Source: Methanosaeta sp. NSP1
Lineage (GTDB): Archaea; Halobacteriota; Methanosarcinia; Methanotrichales; Methanotrichaceae
NCBI GenBank assembly: GCA_002256595.1
Contig: NOLC01000104.1
Span: 1 to 10,235, forward strand
Reading direction: 5' to 3'
DNA: 10,235 bases
Positions 1 to 6,477 of the stretch are shown one piece after another (positions within the stretch are counted from its first letter, which is position 1; the number at the start of each line of letters is the position of its first letter). The notes beneath the pieces are model-generated. The model did not search any database. It saw nothing but the letters and a program-made list of their open reading frames with translations, and was not told the origin of the DNA. Both the position numbers and the translations under genes were made by a program.

Positions 1-368
1 ATGAGCCATTGCCGGCCTATCTCTTGTCCGTGCTGGGAAACCTCCTGCCTGTCGTCCCCCTGCTCCTCTTTCTGGGACCCGTCTCCGACTGGCTGAGGAG
101 ATATGACTTCTGGGAGCGGTTTTTCACCTGGCTATTTTCCCGCACCAGGCGCAAGTATATCCGGGAGCACGAGAGCTTCGGGCTGACTGCTCTGGCCATC
201 TTCGTGGCCATCCCTCTGCCCATGACCGGAGCCTGGACCGGCTGCGCCATTGCCTTTCTGGTGGGCTTTCGCTTCTGGCCCGCCTTTGCGGCCATAACAG
301 CGGGGGTTCTTCTGGCCGGAATCGTGGTCACGGCCACGGTGGTGGGCGTGCAATGGCTGATATTTTAA
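1..368 (+). CDS. COG2426-type small membrane protein, 5' truncated by window edge
   Basis: Integral membrane protein resembling the 'small multi-drug export' family (COG2426, Sm_multidrug_ex). The reading frame is open to the left edge (Glu-Pro-Leu precede the first in-window TTG at 9), so the true start and the first membrane helix or so lie outside; the TTG is unlikely to be the start. Visible are a hydrophobic segment LLSVLGNLLPVVPLLLFLGP, a basic loop (RTRRKYIREHESFG), then a conserved-looking stretch IPLPMTGAWTGCAIAFLVGF with Pro/Gly-rich helices and a last hydrophobic segment ending at WLIF. About 120 residues are seen, against roughly 150-160 for the family. Despite the family name, export of drugs is not firmly shown for it, so function is best left as unknown membrane protein. 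It ends in TAA with a 217-nt gap before the next gene, so it belongs to another transcript. Confidence 0.8.
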   Translation, partial: EPLPAYLLSVLGNLLPVVPLLLFLGPVSDWLRRYDFWERFFTWLFSRTRRKYIREHESFGLTALAIFVAIPLPMTGAWTGCAIAFLVGFRFWPAFAAITAGVLLAGIVVTATVVGVQWLIF

Positions 369-524
369 TGACAATTCAGAGATCTCATTCGATGAGCATG
401 GCGTGTCCCGGGCAGGAATGTCAGGCATTTATCCTAAACTCCGGGAGAATTAGCCACCAGATAAAACCAGATAGCGGAATTTACCAGGCTCGGCCCTCCA
501 GGCACGACTGGCCTTTGGGTTGCA

Positions 525-533
525 TTTAAGTAT
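525..533 (+). promoter_or_regulatory. candidate TATA box for ahcY
   Basis: TTTAAGTAT lies about 53 nt upstream of the preferred TTG start at 586. With usual archaeal spacing of about 25 nt, transcription would begin near 553-560, giving a leader of about 30 nt that contains the ribosome binding site. A second AT-rich motif (TATAAATTT, 565-573) is too close to the start to drive the gene. Inferred from sequence only. Confidence 0.45.
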
Positions 534-574
534 CTGTAATAAGGTCTCATACCTCGATCGACAATATAAATTTC

Positions 575-582
575 AAGGTGAT
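575..582 (+). promoter_or_regulatory. ribosome binding site that fixes the ahcY start
   Basis: AAGGTGAT matches the archaeal anti-Shine-Dalgarno tail and is followed three bases later by TTG at 586-588. This makes 586 a better start than the upstream in-frame TTG at 520, which has no such site and would add a poorly family-like N-terminus. Confidence 0.65.
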
Positions 583-585
583 ATT

Positions 586-1842
586 TTGCATAACAGCGTG
601 GTAAAAGACCCATCCCTTGCCGAGATGGGGGAGCAGCGCATAGAATGGGCCCGAAGGCATATGCCGGTCTTGGAGAAGATCAAAGAGGAGTTCGAGAGAG
701 AAAAGCCCCTGCGAGGCGCACGCATAGTGGCCTGTCTGCATGTAACCGTGGAGACGGCCAACCTCATCACCACCCTCGTGGCAGGAGGCGCCGAGGTGGC
801 GGTTACCGGCTCCAATCCCCTCTCAACCCAGGATGATGTGGCTGCGGCCTTAGCCGCCCGCGGCCTCTACGTCTACGCCTTCCGGGGAGAGAACGAGAAG
901 GAGTACTACGACTGCATCAAGATGGCGCTGGAACTCGAGCCCAACGTCAGCCTGGATGACGGAGCCGATACCATAGCCATAATCCACAAGGAGCAGCCGG
1001 ATCTGGCCGCCAAAATGTTAGGCGGCTGCGAGGAGACCACCACTGGTGTCGTACGCTTGCGGGCCATGGCCGAGGACAAGGCTCTGCTCTATCCGGTCAT
1101 AGCCGTCAACGATGCCGAGACCAAGATGATGTTCGACAACCGCTACGGCACCGGCCAGAGCACCCTGCACGGCATCATGCAGGCCACCAACTTCCTCTTC
1201 GCCGGCAAGACCGTGGTCGTGGCTGGCTACGGCTGGTGCGGCCGGGGCTTTGCCATGCGTGCGCGCGGCCTGGGAGCCAATGTGATAGTGGTGGAGGTCG
1301 AGCCGAGAAAGGCCCTGGAGGCAGCCATGGACGGCTACAGAGTCCTGACCATGCAAAAAGCTGCTCCCTTGGGAGACCTTTTTGTGACCCTTACAGGAGA
1401 CATCAATGTCCTCCGGGAGGAGCACTTCTCCCAGATGAAGGACCAGGCAATCCTGGCCAACAGCGGCCACTTCAATGTGGAGATAGACATACCTGCCCTG
1501 GAGAAGATGGCTGTCAGGAAGGCCGAGGTGCAGAACAATGTCACCGAATATGATCTCAAGGACGGCCGCAGGCTTTACCTCCTAGCCGATGGCCGGCTGA
1601 TCAACCTGGCTGCGGCTTACGGCCATCCGCCCGAGGTCATGGACATGTCCTTTGCCAACCAGGCTCTGGCAGTGCGCTATATTGTTGAGCATGGGCCGAA
1701 GCTGGAGAAGATGGTTTACGCCGTCCCGGTGGAGATCGACCGCAGGGTGGCGGAGCTGAAGCTGGCCTCCATGGGCCTGGAGACTGAGAAGCTCACTGCC
1801 GAGCAGGAGAAGTACCTGCATAGCTGGCAGATGGGAACCTGA
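586..1842 (+). CDS. ahcY: S-adenosyl/S-inosyl-L-homocysteine hydrolase (adenosylhomocysteinase family)
   Basis: Cytosolic NAD-dependent enzyme that cleaves S-adenosylhomocysteine, the inhibitory by-product of SAM-dependent methylation, to homocysteine and the nucleoside. The 418-residue product from TTG 586 has the family landmarks in order: LHVTVET (51-57, substrate His/Thr/Glu), [13 protein letters not shown] (78-90), DDGADT (124-129), EETTTGV (149-155), [11 protein letters not shown] with the catalytic Lys180 and Asp184, the NAD-binding loop GYGWCGRG (214-221), GHFNVEID (295-302) and [13 protein letters not shown] (347-359). It ends SWQMGT and lacks the C-terminal Lys/Tyr tail of the eukaryotic-type enzymes, as usual for the shorter archaeal/thermophile type. 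In Methanocaldococcus jannaschii the homologue acts on S-inosylhomocysteine after deamination, so the physiological substrate here may be SIH. The kinase gene follows after 40 nt and is probably co-transcribed. Upstream in-frame TTG 520 would give 440 residues but lacks a ribosome binding site. Confidence 0.93.
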   Translation: MHNSVVKDPSLAEMGEQRIEWARRHMPVLEKIKEEFEREKPLRGARIVACLHVTVETANLITTLVAGGAEVAVTGSNPLSTQDDVAAALAARGLYVYAFRGENEKEYYDCIKMALELEPNVSLDDGADTIAIIHKEQPDLAAKMLGGCEETTTGVVRLRAMAEDKALLYPVIAVNDAETKMMFDNRYGTGQSTLHGIMQATNFLFAGKTVVVAGYGWCGRGFAMRARGLGANVIVVEVEPRKALEAAMDGYRVLTMQKAAPLGDLFVTLTGDINVLREEHFSQMKDQAILANSGHFNVEIDIPALEKMAVRKAEVQNNVTEYDLKDGRRLYLLADGRLINLAAAYGHPPEVMDMSFANQALAVRYIVEHGPKLEKMVYAVPVEIDRRVAELKLASMGLETEKLTAEQEKYLHSWQMGT

Positions 1843-1869
1843 TCGCTGCCGATCATTTTCCAATCGAAT

Positions 1870-1875
1870 GAGGTG
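1870..1875 (+). promoter_or_regulatory. ribosome binding site deciding the kinase start
   Basis: GAGGTG is a near-perfect archaeal Shine-Dalgarno core, seven bases before TTG at 1883. It overlaps the upstream ATG at 1868, which could not use it. The start is therefore called at 1883. Confidence 0.6.
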
Positions 1876-1882
1876 TTCTCTC

Positions 1883-2968
1883 TTGGATCTGAAAAGGGCA
1901 AACCTGGAAGCTTATCTCAAGGGCATTTACGGGCGGGACCTGACCCTGACCAGCACCCGCAAGATGGGTGAGACCATTGCTACCACCGAGGATGTGAAGG
2001 GATTCGGATATGGCTCGCCTCTGCTGGTGGAATATGAGGCCAAAGGCAAGAAGGGCTCCGCCGTCATCTCCTCCATGCGGGTGCAGCGCGGCTTCGGACA
2101 TGATCACTTCTCCGACCGGGCCAGGATTATGATCTGGCAGAATTCCGCCTTCAATCATCTGCCCAAGCATGTCCGGTCTCTGGATGTGGGCTACTTCACC
2201 GAGAAAGGAAAGCTGGTCTCGGCAGGCAATGCTCGCGAATACTTCCTGCTCATGGAGAAGATCGAGGGCAAGGAGTACTTCTTCGATCTGGAGAGGGTAA
2301 AAGATGATGGTGCAACCGATCTGGACTACGATCGGGTCATAGCCCTCTCCGACTATCTGGCCGAGATTCATGCTGCAAAGGGCGACTGCCCGCCCCTTTA
2401 TCTGCGCAAGATCCGGGAGACGGTCGGAGACGGCGAATGCATCTTCGGCATACTGGACGACTATCCTGACAATCCCAGCTTCCTGGAGGCAAATGAGCTT
2501 CAGGAGATAGAGAAGATCTGCGTGGAGTGGCGCTGGCTGCTGAGGGGCAAAGCCCACCGCCTCTGCCAGGTTCACGGCGACTTCCACCCCTGGAACATCA
2601 TGTTCCGGGATGGCGCCGACTTTTCCGTCCTGGACCGCAGCCGGGGAGAGTGGGGGGAAGCGGCAGACGATATAACCGCTCTGGCCATGAACTACATCTT
2701 CTACTCGGTGCAGAAAAGCCTGCGCCTGACCGGGGACCTCAAGGATCTCTTCGAGCTGTTCTTCGAGAACTACCTGGAAAAGACGGGCGACGAGGAGCTG
2801 CTGGAGGTCATAGCTCCATTCTTCGCCTTCCGGGCGGTGGTGGTGGCCAGCCCCACCTGGTATCCGCTTCTCTCCGATGATGTGCGCCGGGCCATATTCA
2901 ACTTCCTGGAGAGGGTCCTGGCCTCCAAGAAATTCAATTACCGGGATGTGAACAGCTACCTGGCCTGA
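1883..2968 (+). CDS. aminoglycoside-phosphotransferase-fold kinase, substrate unknown
   Basis: Soluble protein of 361 residues from TTG 1883 (366 from ATG 1868) with the APH / protein-kinase-like fold. The catalytic loop is clear: VHGDFHPWNIMF, with HGDxxxxN at 231-238 supplying the catalytic Asp and Asn, and a later Asp in SVLDRSRGEWGEAADDI (Asp251, metal binding, in the place of the DFG Asp). LLMEKIEG (122-129) looks like the hinge before the C-lobe. The remainder is largely helical and runs to a C-terminal YRDVNSYLA. The family phosphorylates small molecules (aminoglycosides, choline, homoserine, sugars); nothing in the sequence points to drug resistance, and location behind ahcY suggests a housekeeping metabolite, but this is inference. 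The N-lobe lacks an obvious canonical P-loop motif, as is common in the family. No frame damage is visible. Confidence 0.82.
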   Translation: MDLKRANLEAYLKGIYGRDLTLTSTRKMGETIATTEDVKGFGYGSPLLVEYEAKGKKGSAVISSMRVQRGFGHDHFSDRARIMIWQNSAFNHLPKHVRSLDVGYFTEKGKLVSAGNAREYFLLMEKIEGKEYFFDLERVKDDGATDLDYDRVIALSDYLAEIHAAKGDCPPLYLRKIRETVGDGECIFGILDDYPDNPSFLEANELQEIEKICVEWRWLLRGKAHRLCQVHGDFHPWNIMFRDGADFSVLDRSRGEWGEAADDITALAMNYIFYSVQKSLRLTGDLKDLFELFFENYLEKTGDEELLEVIAPFFAFRAVVVASPTWYPLLSDDVRRAIFNFLERVLASKKFNYRDVNSYLA

Positions 2969-2979
2969 AGCCCTGGAAG

Positions 2980-3135
2980 ATGAAGACCTACGCCTTTGAG
3001 CTGTCCGGGGAGCACGGGAGCCTTCCCCGCTGCGAGGCCCTGGCCCTGGTGGAGGCCTTCTCCACCGGCTTCTACGAGGTCGAATTTCTGGAGCAGTGCC
3101 TGATACCGATTTATGGGCTCTGTCTGAGGCTATAG
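2980..3135 (+). pseudogene. N-terminal fragment of a frameshifted Trm11-like tRNA methyltransferase
   Basis: ATG 2980 begins a 51-codon frame whose first 42 residues fit the N-terminus of archaeal Trm11/Trm-G10 proteins (MKTYAFELSGEHGSLPRCEA, then FYEVEFLEQCL). After about codon 41 (near 3100) the family-like reading continues in the frame one base back, in the 3096-3890 frame, as DTDLWALSEAIGRLSLPARRYLV. The -1 shift equals the loss of one base (or gain of two). The original frame then reads nine unrelated residues and stops at TAG 3133-3135. No good slippery heptamer precedes the junction. The gene starts 11 nt after the kinase stop without a strong ribosome binding site, so it may depend on coupling. 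This is either a genuine inactivating mutation or a base-calling/assembly error. Confidence 0.75.
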
Positions 3136-3890
3136 GCCGCCTCTCCCTTCCCGCCAGGAGATATCTCGTCCGGGCCCGGAGGATCAGAGATGCTGCGCCG
3201 CCTGCTGATGCCGTGGAGCGCGAAATAGGAAGGATTCTCTTTGAGAGGGGCTACCGGGCAGATCTCGCCCATCCGGAGATGGTGCTGCGGGCGGTCATCA
3301 CCTCGGGAAAGATAGTCCTGGGCCTGGAGGCGGCCCGGACCGATAGAAGCTCCTTTGAGGCGCGCCGGCCTCATCTTAAGCCCTTCTTCCATCCCGGCGT
3401 GCTCATGCCCCGCATGGCCCGCTCTCTGGTCAACCTCACCCAGGTTCGAGCCGGTGAAGTGCTGCTCGATCCCTTCGCCGGGACCTGCGGCATACTGATC
3501 GAGGCCTGCCTGATAGGAGTTCTGGGCCTGGGAGTCGAGGTGCAGCCCCGCCTGGTCAAGGGTGCCTTATGCAACCTGCAGGACCTGGATTGCAGACTGC
3601 TGCTGGGTGACGCCAAGCGCCTGCCCCTGAGAAGCTCCTGCATAGATGCCGCCGTCCTGGACACGCCCTATGGCAGATCGGCCAAGATACTGGCCCGATC
3701 CAAGGAGCTCCTGCTGAAAGAGAGCCTTGGCGAGCTTTTCCGGGTGATCCGGCCCGGCAGGCGCATGGCCATAGTGGCGGACAGCTCCATTGAGGAGCTG
3801 ATTGAGGGTGCGGGATTTGCGGTGCTTCAAAAGCATACCGATCGGGTGCATAGGAGCCTGACCAGGCAGATATTCATCTGCGGAAAATAA
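3096..3890 (+). CDS. Trm11/Trm-G10-like tRNA (guanine-N2) methyltransferase, main part after frameshift
   Basis: This 264-residue frame holds the rest of the THUMP region (about residues 5-80) and the Rossmann methyltransferase domain (about 100-264). Family members transfer methyl from SAM to N2 of tRNA guanine, typically G10 in archaea. Landmarks: RPHLKPFFHPGVLMPRMARSLVNLT (91-115, typical of Trm11), SAM motif I LLDPFAGTCGILIEA (123-137), acidic motif II GVEVQ (146-150), GDAKRLPL (171-178) and motif IV LDTPYGRSA (188-196). Two positions are unusual: DTPYG in place of DPPYG and GTCG in place of GTGG. The GTG at 3096 is only the first start-like codon in this frame and lies upstream of the junction; the real N-terminus is encoded from 2980 in another frame. 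Restored, the protein would be about 305 residues, near family length. Neighbouring ahcY would clear its SAH product. Confidence 0.83.
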   Translation: MPDTDLWALSEAIGRLSLPARRYLVRARRIRDAAPPADAVEREIGRILFERGYRADLAHPEMVLRAVITSGKIVLGLEAARTDRSSFEARRPHLKPFFHPGVLMPRMARSLVNLTQVRAGEVLLDPFAGTCGILIEACLIGVLGLGVEVQPRLVKGALCNLQDLDCRLLLGDAKRLPLRSSCIDAAVLDTPYGRSAKILARSKELLLKESLGELFRVIRPGRRMAIVADSSIEELIEGAGFAVLQKHTDRVHRSLTRQIFICGK

Positions 3891-3911
3891 GATAATAGAT
3901 GGCCTGGAAGG

Positions 3912-3919
3912 TATTAAAT
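3912..3919 (+). promoter_or_regulatory. candidate TATA box for the lipoprotein gene
   Basis: TATTAAAT sits about 25-30 nt upstream of ATG 3944, a spacing that would start transcription at or just before the start codon. The mRNA would then be almost leaderless, which is common in archaea. Weak single-sequence evidence. Confidence 0.35.
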
Positions 3920-3943
3920 TCATGGGAAAGGAATATTGCAGAT

Positions 3944-4306
3944 ATGAAACGAATATTCCTGATTGGGATCTGTCTGGTGCTTCTCTCCGGATGCATTGAG
4001 CAGCAGGAGGACAAGGACGGATCAGCAGAGATGAGATCAGACAAGGTCTTCGTAACCATAAGCTCCCCCGGCGATGGGCAGATCCTGAAAGGAGATAAAG
4101 AGGTCCTTTTTGAGGCTAGCGCAGAAGGTGGCAAGGGACCCTATACCTACCGTTGGAGTTCAAACCTGAATGGAGAGCTCTCTACTAAGGCTTCATTCCG
4201 CCAGGACCCCTCCGATCTGGCCAAAGGACGGCATATGATCATTGCGGCGGCAAAGGATGCCAACGGCCTATCCGGTCGGGGCAGCGTCCAGATAAATGTG
4301 ATGTAA
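3944..4306 (+). CDS. small lipoprotein with an Ig/PKD-like domain
   Basis: A 120-residue exported protein from ATG 3944. The N-terminus is a classical lipoprotein signal: MKR basic head, hydrophobic IFLIGICLVLL, then the lipobox LSGC with Cys17 as the probable lipid anchor. An upstream in-frame ATG at 3899 would add 15 residues (MAWKVLNSWERNIAD) before the signal and is disfavoured. After an acidic linker (QQEDKDGSAEMRSD) comes one beta-sandwich-like domain, about residues 32-120, with VFVTISSPGDGQILKGDKEVLFEASAEGG, then PYTYRWSSNLNG and the closing HMIIAAAKDANGLSGRGSVQINV, the pattern of bacterial/archaeal Ig-like or PKD-type repeats. Such proteins are cell-surface adhesion or binding modules; no ligand can be named. 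The gene is monocistronic by spacing (53 nt after the methyltransferase, 360 nt before cbiM). Confidence 0.75.
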   Translation: MKRIFLIGICLVLLSGCIEQQEDKDGSAEMRSDKVFVTISSPGDGQILKGDKEVLFEASAEGGKGPYTYRWSSNLNGELSTKASFRQDPSDLAKGRHMIIAAAKDANGLSGRGSVQINVM

Positions 4307-4334
4307 ATTGCCTGATTCATCTAGATTAGACATA

Positions 4335-4376
4335 TAAGTAATACTAATTGTGTTAATTACGAAAGGAGAACACTGG
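4335..4376 (+). repeat. copy 1 of a short element flanking the cbi operon
   Basis: The block TAAGTAATACTAATT (4335-4349) matches 14 of 15 bases with 7696-7710, and is followed in both places by AAAGGA and then ACACTGG (4362-4367 and 4370-4376 here). The spacing differs by a few bases. The first part resembles a TATA box (TATAAGTA from 4333), so this could be a shared promoter plus start region, or a duplicated regulatory site. Confidence 0.4.
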
Positions 4377-4628
4377 GTAATATATTTAAAAATTGCGACA
4401 TATGGCGGAGATTTAAATGGGAAAAGAGGTATGATTAATATTTGTTCGACAGACAGTCTCTGATAGGCTCCACCGGCACGAATGCTGCCCAGGGGTAGCT
4501 ATCATGATACCCAACCATGGACAGCAAGACTAATCTCTATACGCTTCAGCCTTTTTCGTCAGAAAGATTTGTGAGGGCATTGCGGGAAATTCCTTAATTA
4601 AACTTATTTGGTCATAACACAAGAAAAC

Positions 4629-4635
4629 TTTATAT
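4629..4635 (+). promoter_or_regulatory. candidate TATA box for the cbiMNQO operon
   Basis: TTTATAT preceded by purine-rich AAGAAAAC (a plausible BRE) lies about 40 nt before the cbiM start. The predicted transcription start, about 4655-4660, would leave a very short leader barely including the Shine-Dalgarno site. Confidence 0.5.
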
Positions 4636-4657
4636 GGGAAGAATCTCTCTGCCCTAT

Positions 4658-4664
4658 GAGGTGA
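4658..4664 (+). promoter_or_regulatory. cbiM ribosome binding site
   Basis: GAGGTGA is four bases before ATG 4669, one base before TTG 4666 and thirteen before ATG 4678. Spacing together with the Met-His N-terminus of the family selects ATG 4669. Confidence 0.65.
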
Positions 4665-4668
4665 CTTG

Positions 4669-5364
4669 ATGCATATCATGGAGGGATTCCTGCCCCATCC
4701 CTGGTGGGAGATCTGGTTTGCTCTATCGCTGCCAGTGGTGGCCTATGGCGTCCACAGGATCAACCGGATGATCAAGGACAACCGTGAAACCCTGCCCCTC
4801 CTGGCCGTGGCCGGAGCCTTCGTCTTCGTCCTCTCCTCCTTGAAGCTTCCCTCTGTCACCGGGAGCTGCTCGCACCCAACAGGCACAGGAATGGGCTCCA
4901 TCATCTTCGGCCCCTGGATCACCTCCGTCCTGGCTGTGATCGTCCTGGTCTACCAGGCCGTCTTCCTGGCCCACGGCGGCCTGACCACCCTGGGAGCAAA
5001 TGTCTTTTCCATGGGCATTGCCGGGCCGATGGTGGGATACCTGGTCTACAGGGCGGCTATGCGCTCCGGGCTGCATCTATTCCTGGCCGTCTTCCTGGCC
5101 GCTACCCTGGCCGACTGGGCCACCTATTTGGTGACCGCTCTGCAGCTTGCCCTGGCTTTTCCCGCCGCCTCAGGCGGGGCATATGCCTCATTTGAGGCCT
5201 TTGCCGCCGTCTTTGCCATCACCCAGGTTCCCCTGGCCGCAGTGGAGGGCGCTGTGACGGCATTGATGTTCAAGTACATAGTAGAGCTCAGGAGCGACGT
5301 TCTGGTGAGGATGAATGTGGTCTCGGCCAAGGCCGTGGCCGTTCTGAAGGAGGCTGCGGCATGA
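4669..5364 (+). CDS. cbiM: cobalt ECF transporter substrate-binding membrane subunit CbiM
   Basis: Membrane S-component of the CbiMNQO energy-coupling-factor importer; it captures Co2+ for corrinoid synthesis. The 231-residue product begins MHIMEGFLPHPWW. In structures of the homologue NikM the metal is held by the N-terminal amine, His2 and a downstream His, so the exact start matters; ATG 4669 gives Met-His at positions 1-2, whereas TTG 4666 would add a Met and spoil it. The partner site is SVTGSCSHPTGTG with His69. Further family signatures are AHGGLTTLGANVFSMGIAGP (101-120) and about six to seven hydrophobic segments ending in a basic/alanine-rich tail. The stop overlaps the next start (ATGA, 5361-5364), so translation is probably coupled. 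Nickel (CbiM versus NikM) cannot be excluded from sequence, but the CbiN partner and the CbiO type favour cobalt. Confidence 0.94.
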   Translation: MHIMEGFLPHPWWEIWFALSLPVVAYGVHRINRMIKDNRETLPLLAVAGAFVFVLSSLKLPSVTGSCSHPTGTGMGSIIFGPWITSVLAVIVLVYQAVFLAHGGLTTLGANVFSMGIAGPMVGYLVYRAAMRSGLHLFLAVFLAATLADWATYLVTALQLALAFPAASGGAYASFEAFAAVFAITQVPLAAVEGAVTALMFKYIVELRSDVLVRMNVVSAKAVAVLKEAAA

Positions 5365-5702
5365 AAATTGGCTCGGGGATGAAGCTGGAAGCCTTAGTGC
5401 TGGGCCTGATCCTGCTATTCATCGCCGCCTTTGCCTACACCGCCTCTACCGGCAATCACGAGTGGAGCGGGGCGGACAGCCAGGCCGAGGGCGTGATATC
5501 CGATCTGACCGGCGGCAGCTACACACCCTGGTACCAGTCCATCTATGAGCCGCCCAGTGGGGAGATCGAGAGCCTGCTCTTCGCCCTGCAAGCAGCAGTG
5601 GGCAGCCTGATCATAGGCTACTTCCTGGGCTATTACAGGGCTCTGGCCAAGGCCAAGGCCGTATCAGCAGCACCGGAGAAGGACGGAAAGCAGGATGCAT
5701 AA
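5361..5702 (+). CDS. cbiN: cobalt transporter accessory membrane subunit CbiN
   Basis: Small accessory protein of 113 residues that works with CbiM in loading Co2+. It has two membrane helices (about residues 9-28 and 70-92) flanking an external loop with the family motif EWSGADSQAEGVI (34-46), and the second signature EPPSGEIESLLFALQAA (63-79) just before helix two. The C-terminal tail is charged and variable. The start ATG 5361 overlaps the cbiM stop by four bases; an internal ATG at 5379 (Met7) is possible. Its presence identifies the system as the cobalt-type CbiMN rather than NikMN/NikL. The end overlaps cbiQ by eight bases. Confidence 0.93.
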   Translation: MKIGSGMKLEALVLGLILLFIAAFAYTASTGNHEWSGADSQAEGVISDLTGGSYTPWYQSIYEPPSGEIESLLFALQAAVGSLIIGYFLGYYRALAKAKAVSAAPEKDGKQDA

Positions 5703-6477
5703 CCTTTTGGACGACTACGCCCACCACAATGCCCTCAGGGATGTCAGTCCCCGGCTCAAGCTGTTTATCGGCCTGGCATCCATGCTCATCTGCGTATCAT
5801 CTCCATATCCGGCTGCACCCCTTTTCGTGGCTTTATTCCTGAGTTTGGCCGCGGTGCTCCTGGCCAGGATTCCCGTCCGCATTTACTCCCGTCTTCTGCT
5901 CCTGCCCCTCTCCTTTGCCCTTCTCAGCGCCGGGGTGGTGGCCTTGATGCAGGGAGAAGGAAGGGTTCTGCTACAGATGCAGCTCTTGGGCATCGACCTG
6001 GCGGTAAGGCAGGAGGGGGCAAGCCTGGCCCTCCTTCTCCTGGCAAGAACATTTGGCGGCATGTGCTCTCTATATTTCATTGCCTTGAGCACGCCCATGA
6101 TTGAGATCTTCGCCACCCTCAAGTCCCTGCGAATACCCTATTCGGTCATTGAGCTTTCCATGATGATCTACCGCTACATCTTCGTCTTCCTGGATCAGGC
6201 CGCAAGGATACACAGTGCCCAGGTCATGCGCCTGGGCGATGCAGGAGCAAAAAGCTCCCTGCACTCCTTTGCCATGCTAGCCTCCGTTTTATTCCTTCGC
6301 TCCTGGGAGCAGGGAGAGCGGCTGGTCTTGGCTATGGACTCCCGCTGCTACGACGGCAAGCTGAACATCATGGAGCAGGCCGGCAAGGCTACCAGCCTTC
6401 AGATGCTGATTGTTGCGGTGTACCTGCTCCTGGCCTCAACCATCGCCGTTTTAGGCAGGGGGGCATTTCTGCTTTGA
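5695..6477 (+). CDS. cbiQ: cobalt ECF transporter T-component CbiQ
   Basis: Transmembrane coupling subunit (EcfT) of 260 residues that transmits ATPase motion to CbiM. The N-terminus (LDDYAHHNALRDVSPRLKLFIGL) is typical for CbiQ, followed by hydrophobic helices at about 22-58 and 64-84, then a cytoplasmic region and a final membrane helix near 234-257. The coupling-helix motifs that contact the ATPase appear as SAQVMRLGD (174-182) and AMDSRCYDG (213-221), matching the Ala-Arg-Gly-type EcfT signatures. The start ATG 5695 lies inside the end of cbiN, and the TGA stop overlaps the TTG start of cbiO, so all four genes are a tight unit. No anomaly seen. Confidence 0.93.
   Translation: MHNLLDDYAHHNALRDVSPRLKLFIGLASMLICVSSPYPAAPLFVALFLSLAAVLLARIPVRIYSRLLLLPLSFALLSAGVVALMQGEGRVLLQMQLLGIDLAVRQEGASLALLLLARTFGGMCSLYFIALSTPMIEIFATLKSLRIPYSVIELSMMIYRYIFVFLDQAARIHSAQVMRLGDAGAKSSLHSFAMLASVLFLRSWEQGERLVLAMDSRCYDGKLNIMEQAGKATSLQMLIVAVYLLLASTIAVLGRGAFLL

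Larger units (their letters stand above)
4307..4668 (+). other. AT-rich intergenic region before cbiM
   Basis: About 360 nt without a convincing gene. It contains TATAAGTAA (4333-4341) as a possible upstream promoter, an element shared with the region after cbiO (4335-4376), a palindromic ATTTAAAT (4411-4418), an imperfect inverted repeat GGGTA/TACCC around ATCATGAT (4493-4512), a TTAATTAA palindrome near 4594, and a proximal TATA box at 4629-4635. Very short ORFs of 4-10 codons starting near 4401, 4418 and 4431 are not convincing. I could not find the conserved boxes of a cobalamin riboswitch. Confidence 0.6.

Noticed and set aside
384..396. Small hairpin CTCAT-TCG-ATGAG after the COG2426 gene as a terminator
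   Set aside because: Five-base stem with no T-run; too weak to call.
1018..1470. 150-codon - strand frame inside ahcY
   Set aside because: Shadow of a high-GC real gene on the opposite strand; no recognisable protein features.
1868..1882. ATG 1868 as kinase start
   Set aside because: It overlaps the Shine-Dalgarno core GAGGTG that serves TTG 1883; the extra five residues are possible but less likely.
3085..3110. Programmed -1 frameshifting in the Trm11-like gene
   Set aside because: No X-XXY-YYZ slippery heptamer or clear downstream stimulatory structure; a mutation or sequence error is simpler.
4401..4471. Chain of tiny ORFs (4-10 codons) in the cbiM upstream region
   Set aside because: Too short and without well-spaced ribosome binding sites; expected by chance in AT-rich DNA.
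4430..4620. Cobalamin riboswitch upstream of cbiM
   Set aside because: Functionally expected, but I could not find the conserved B12-box sequence or the surrounding helices on the + strand.
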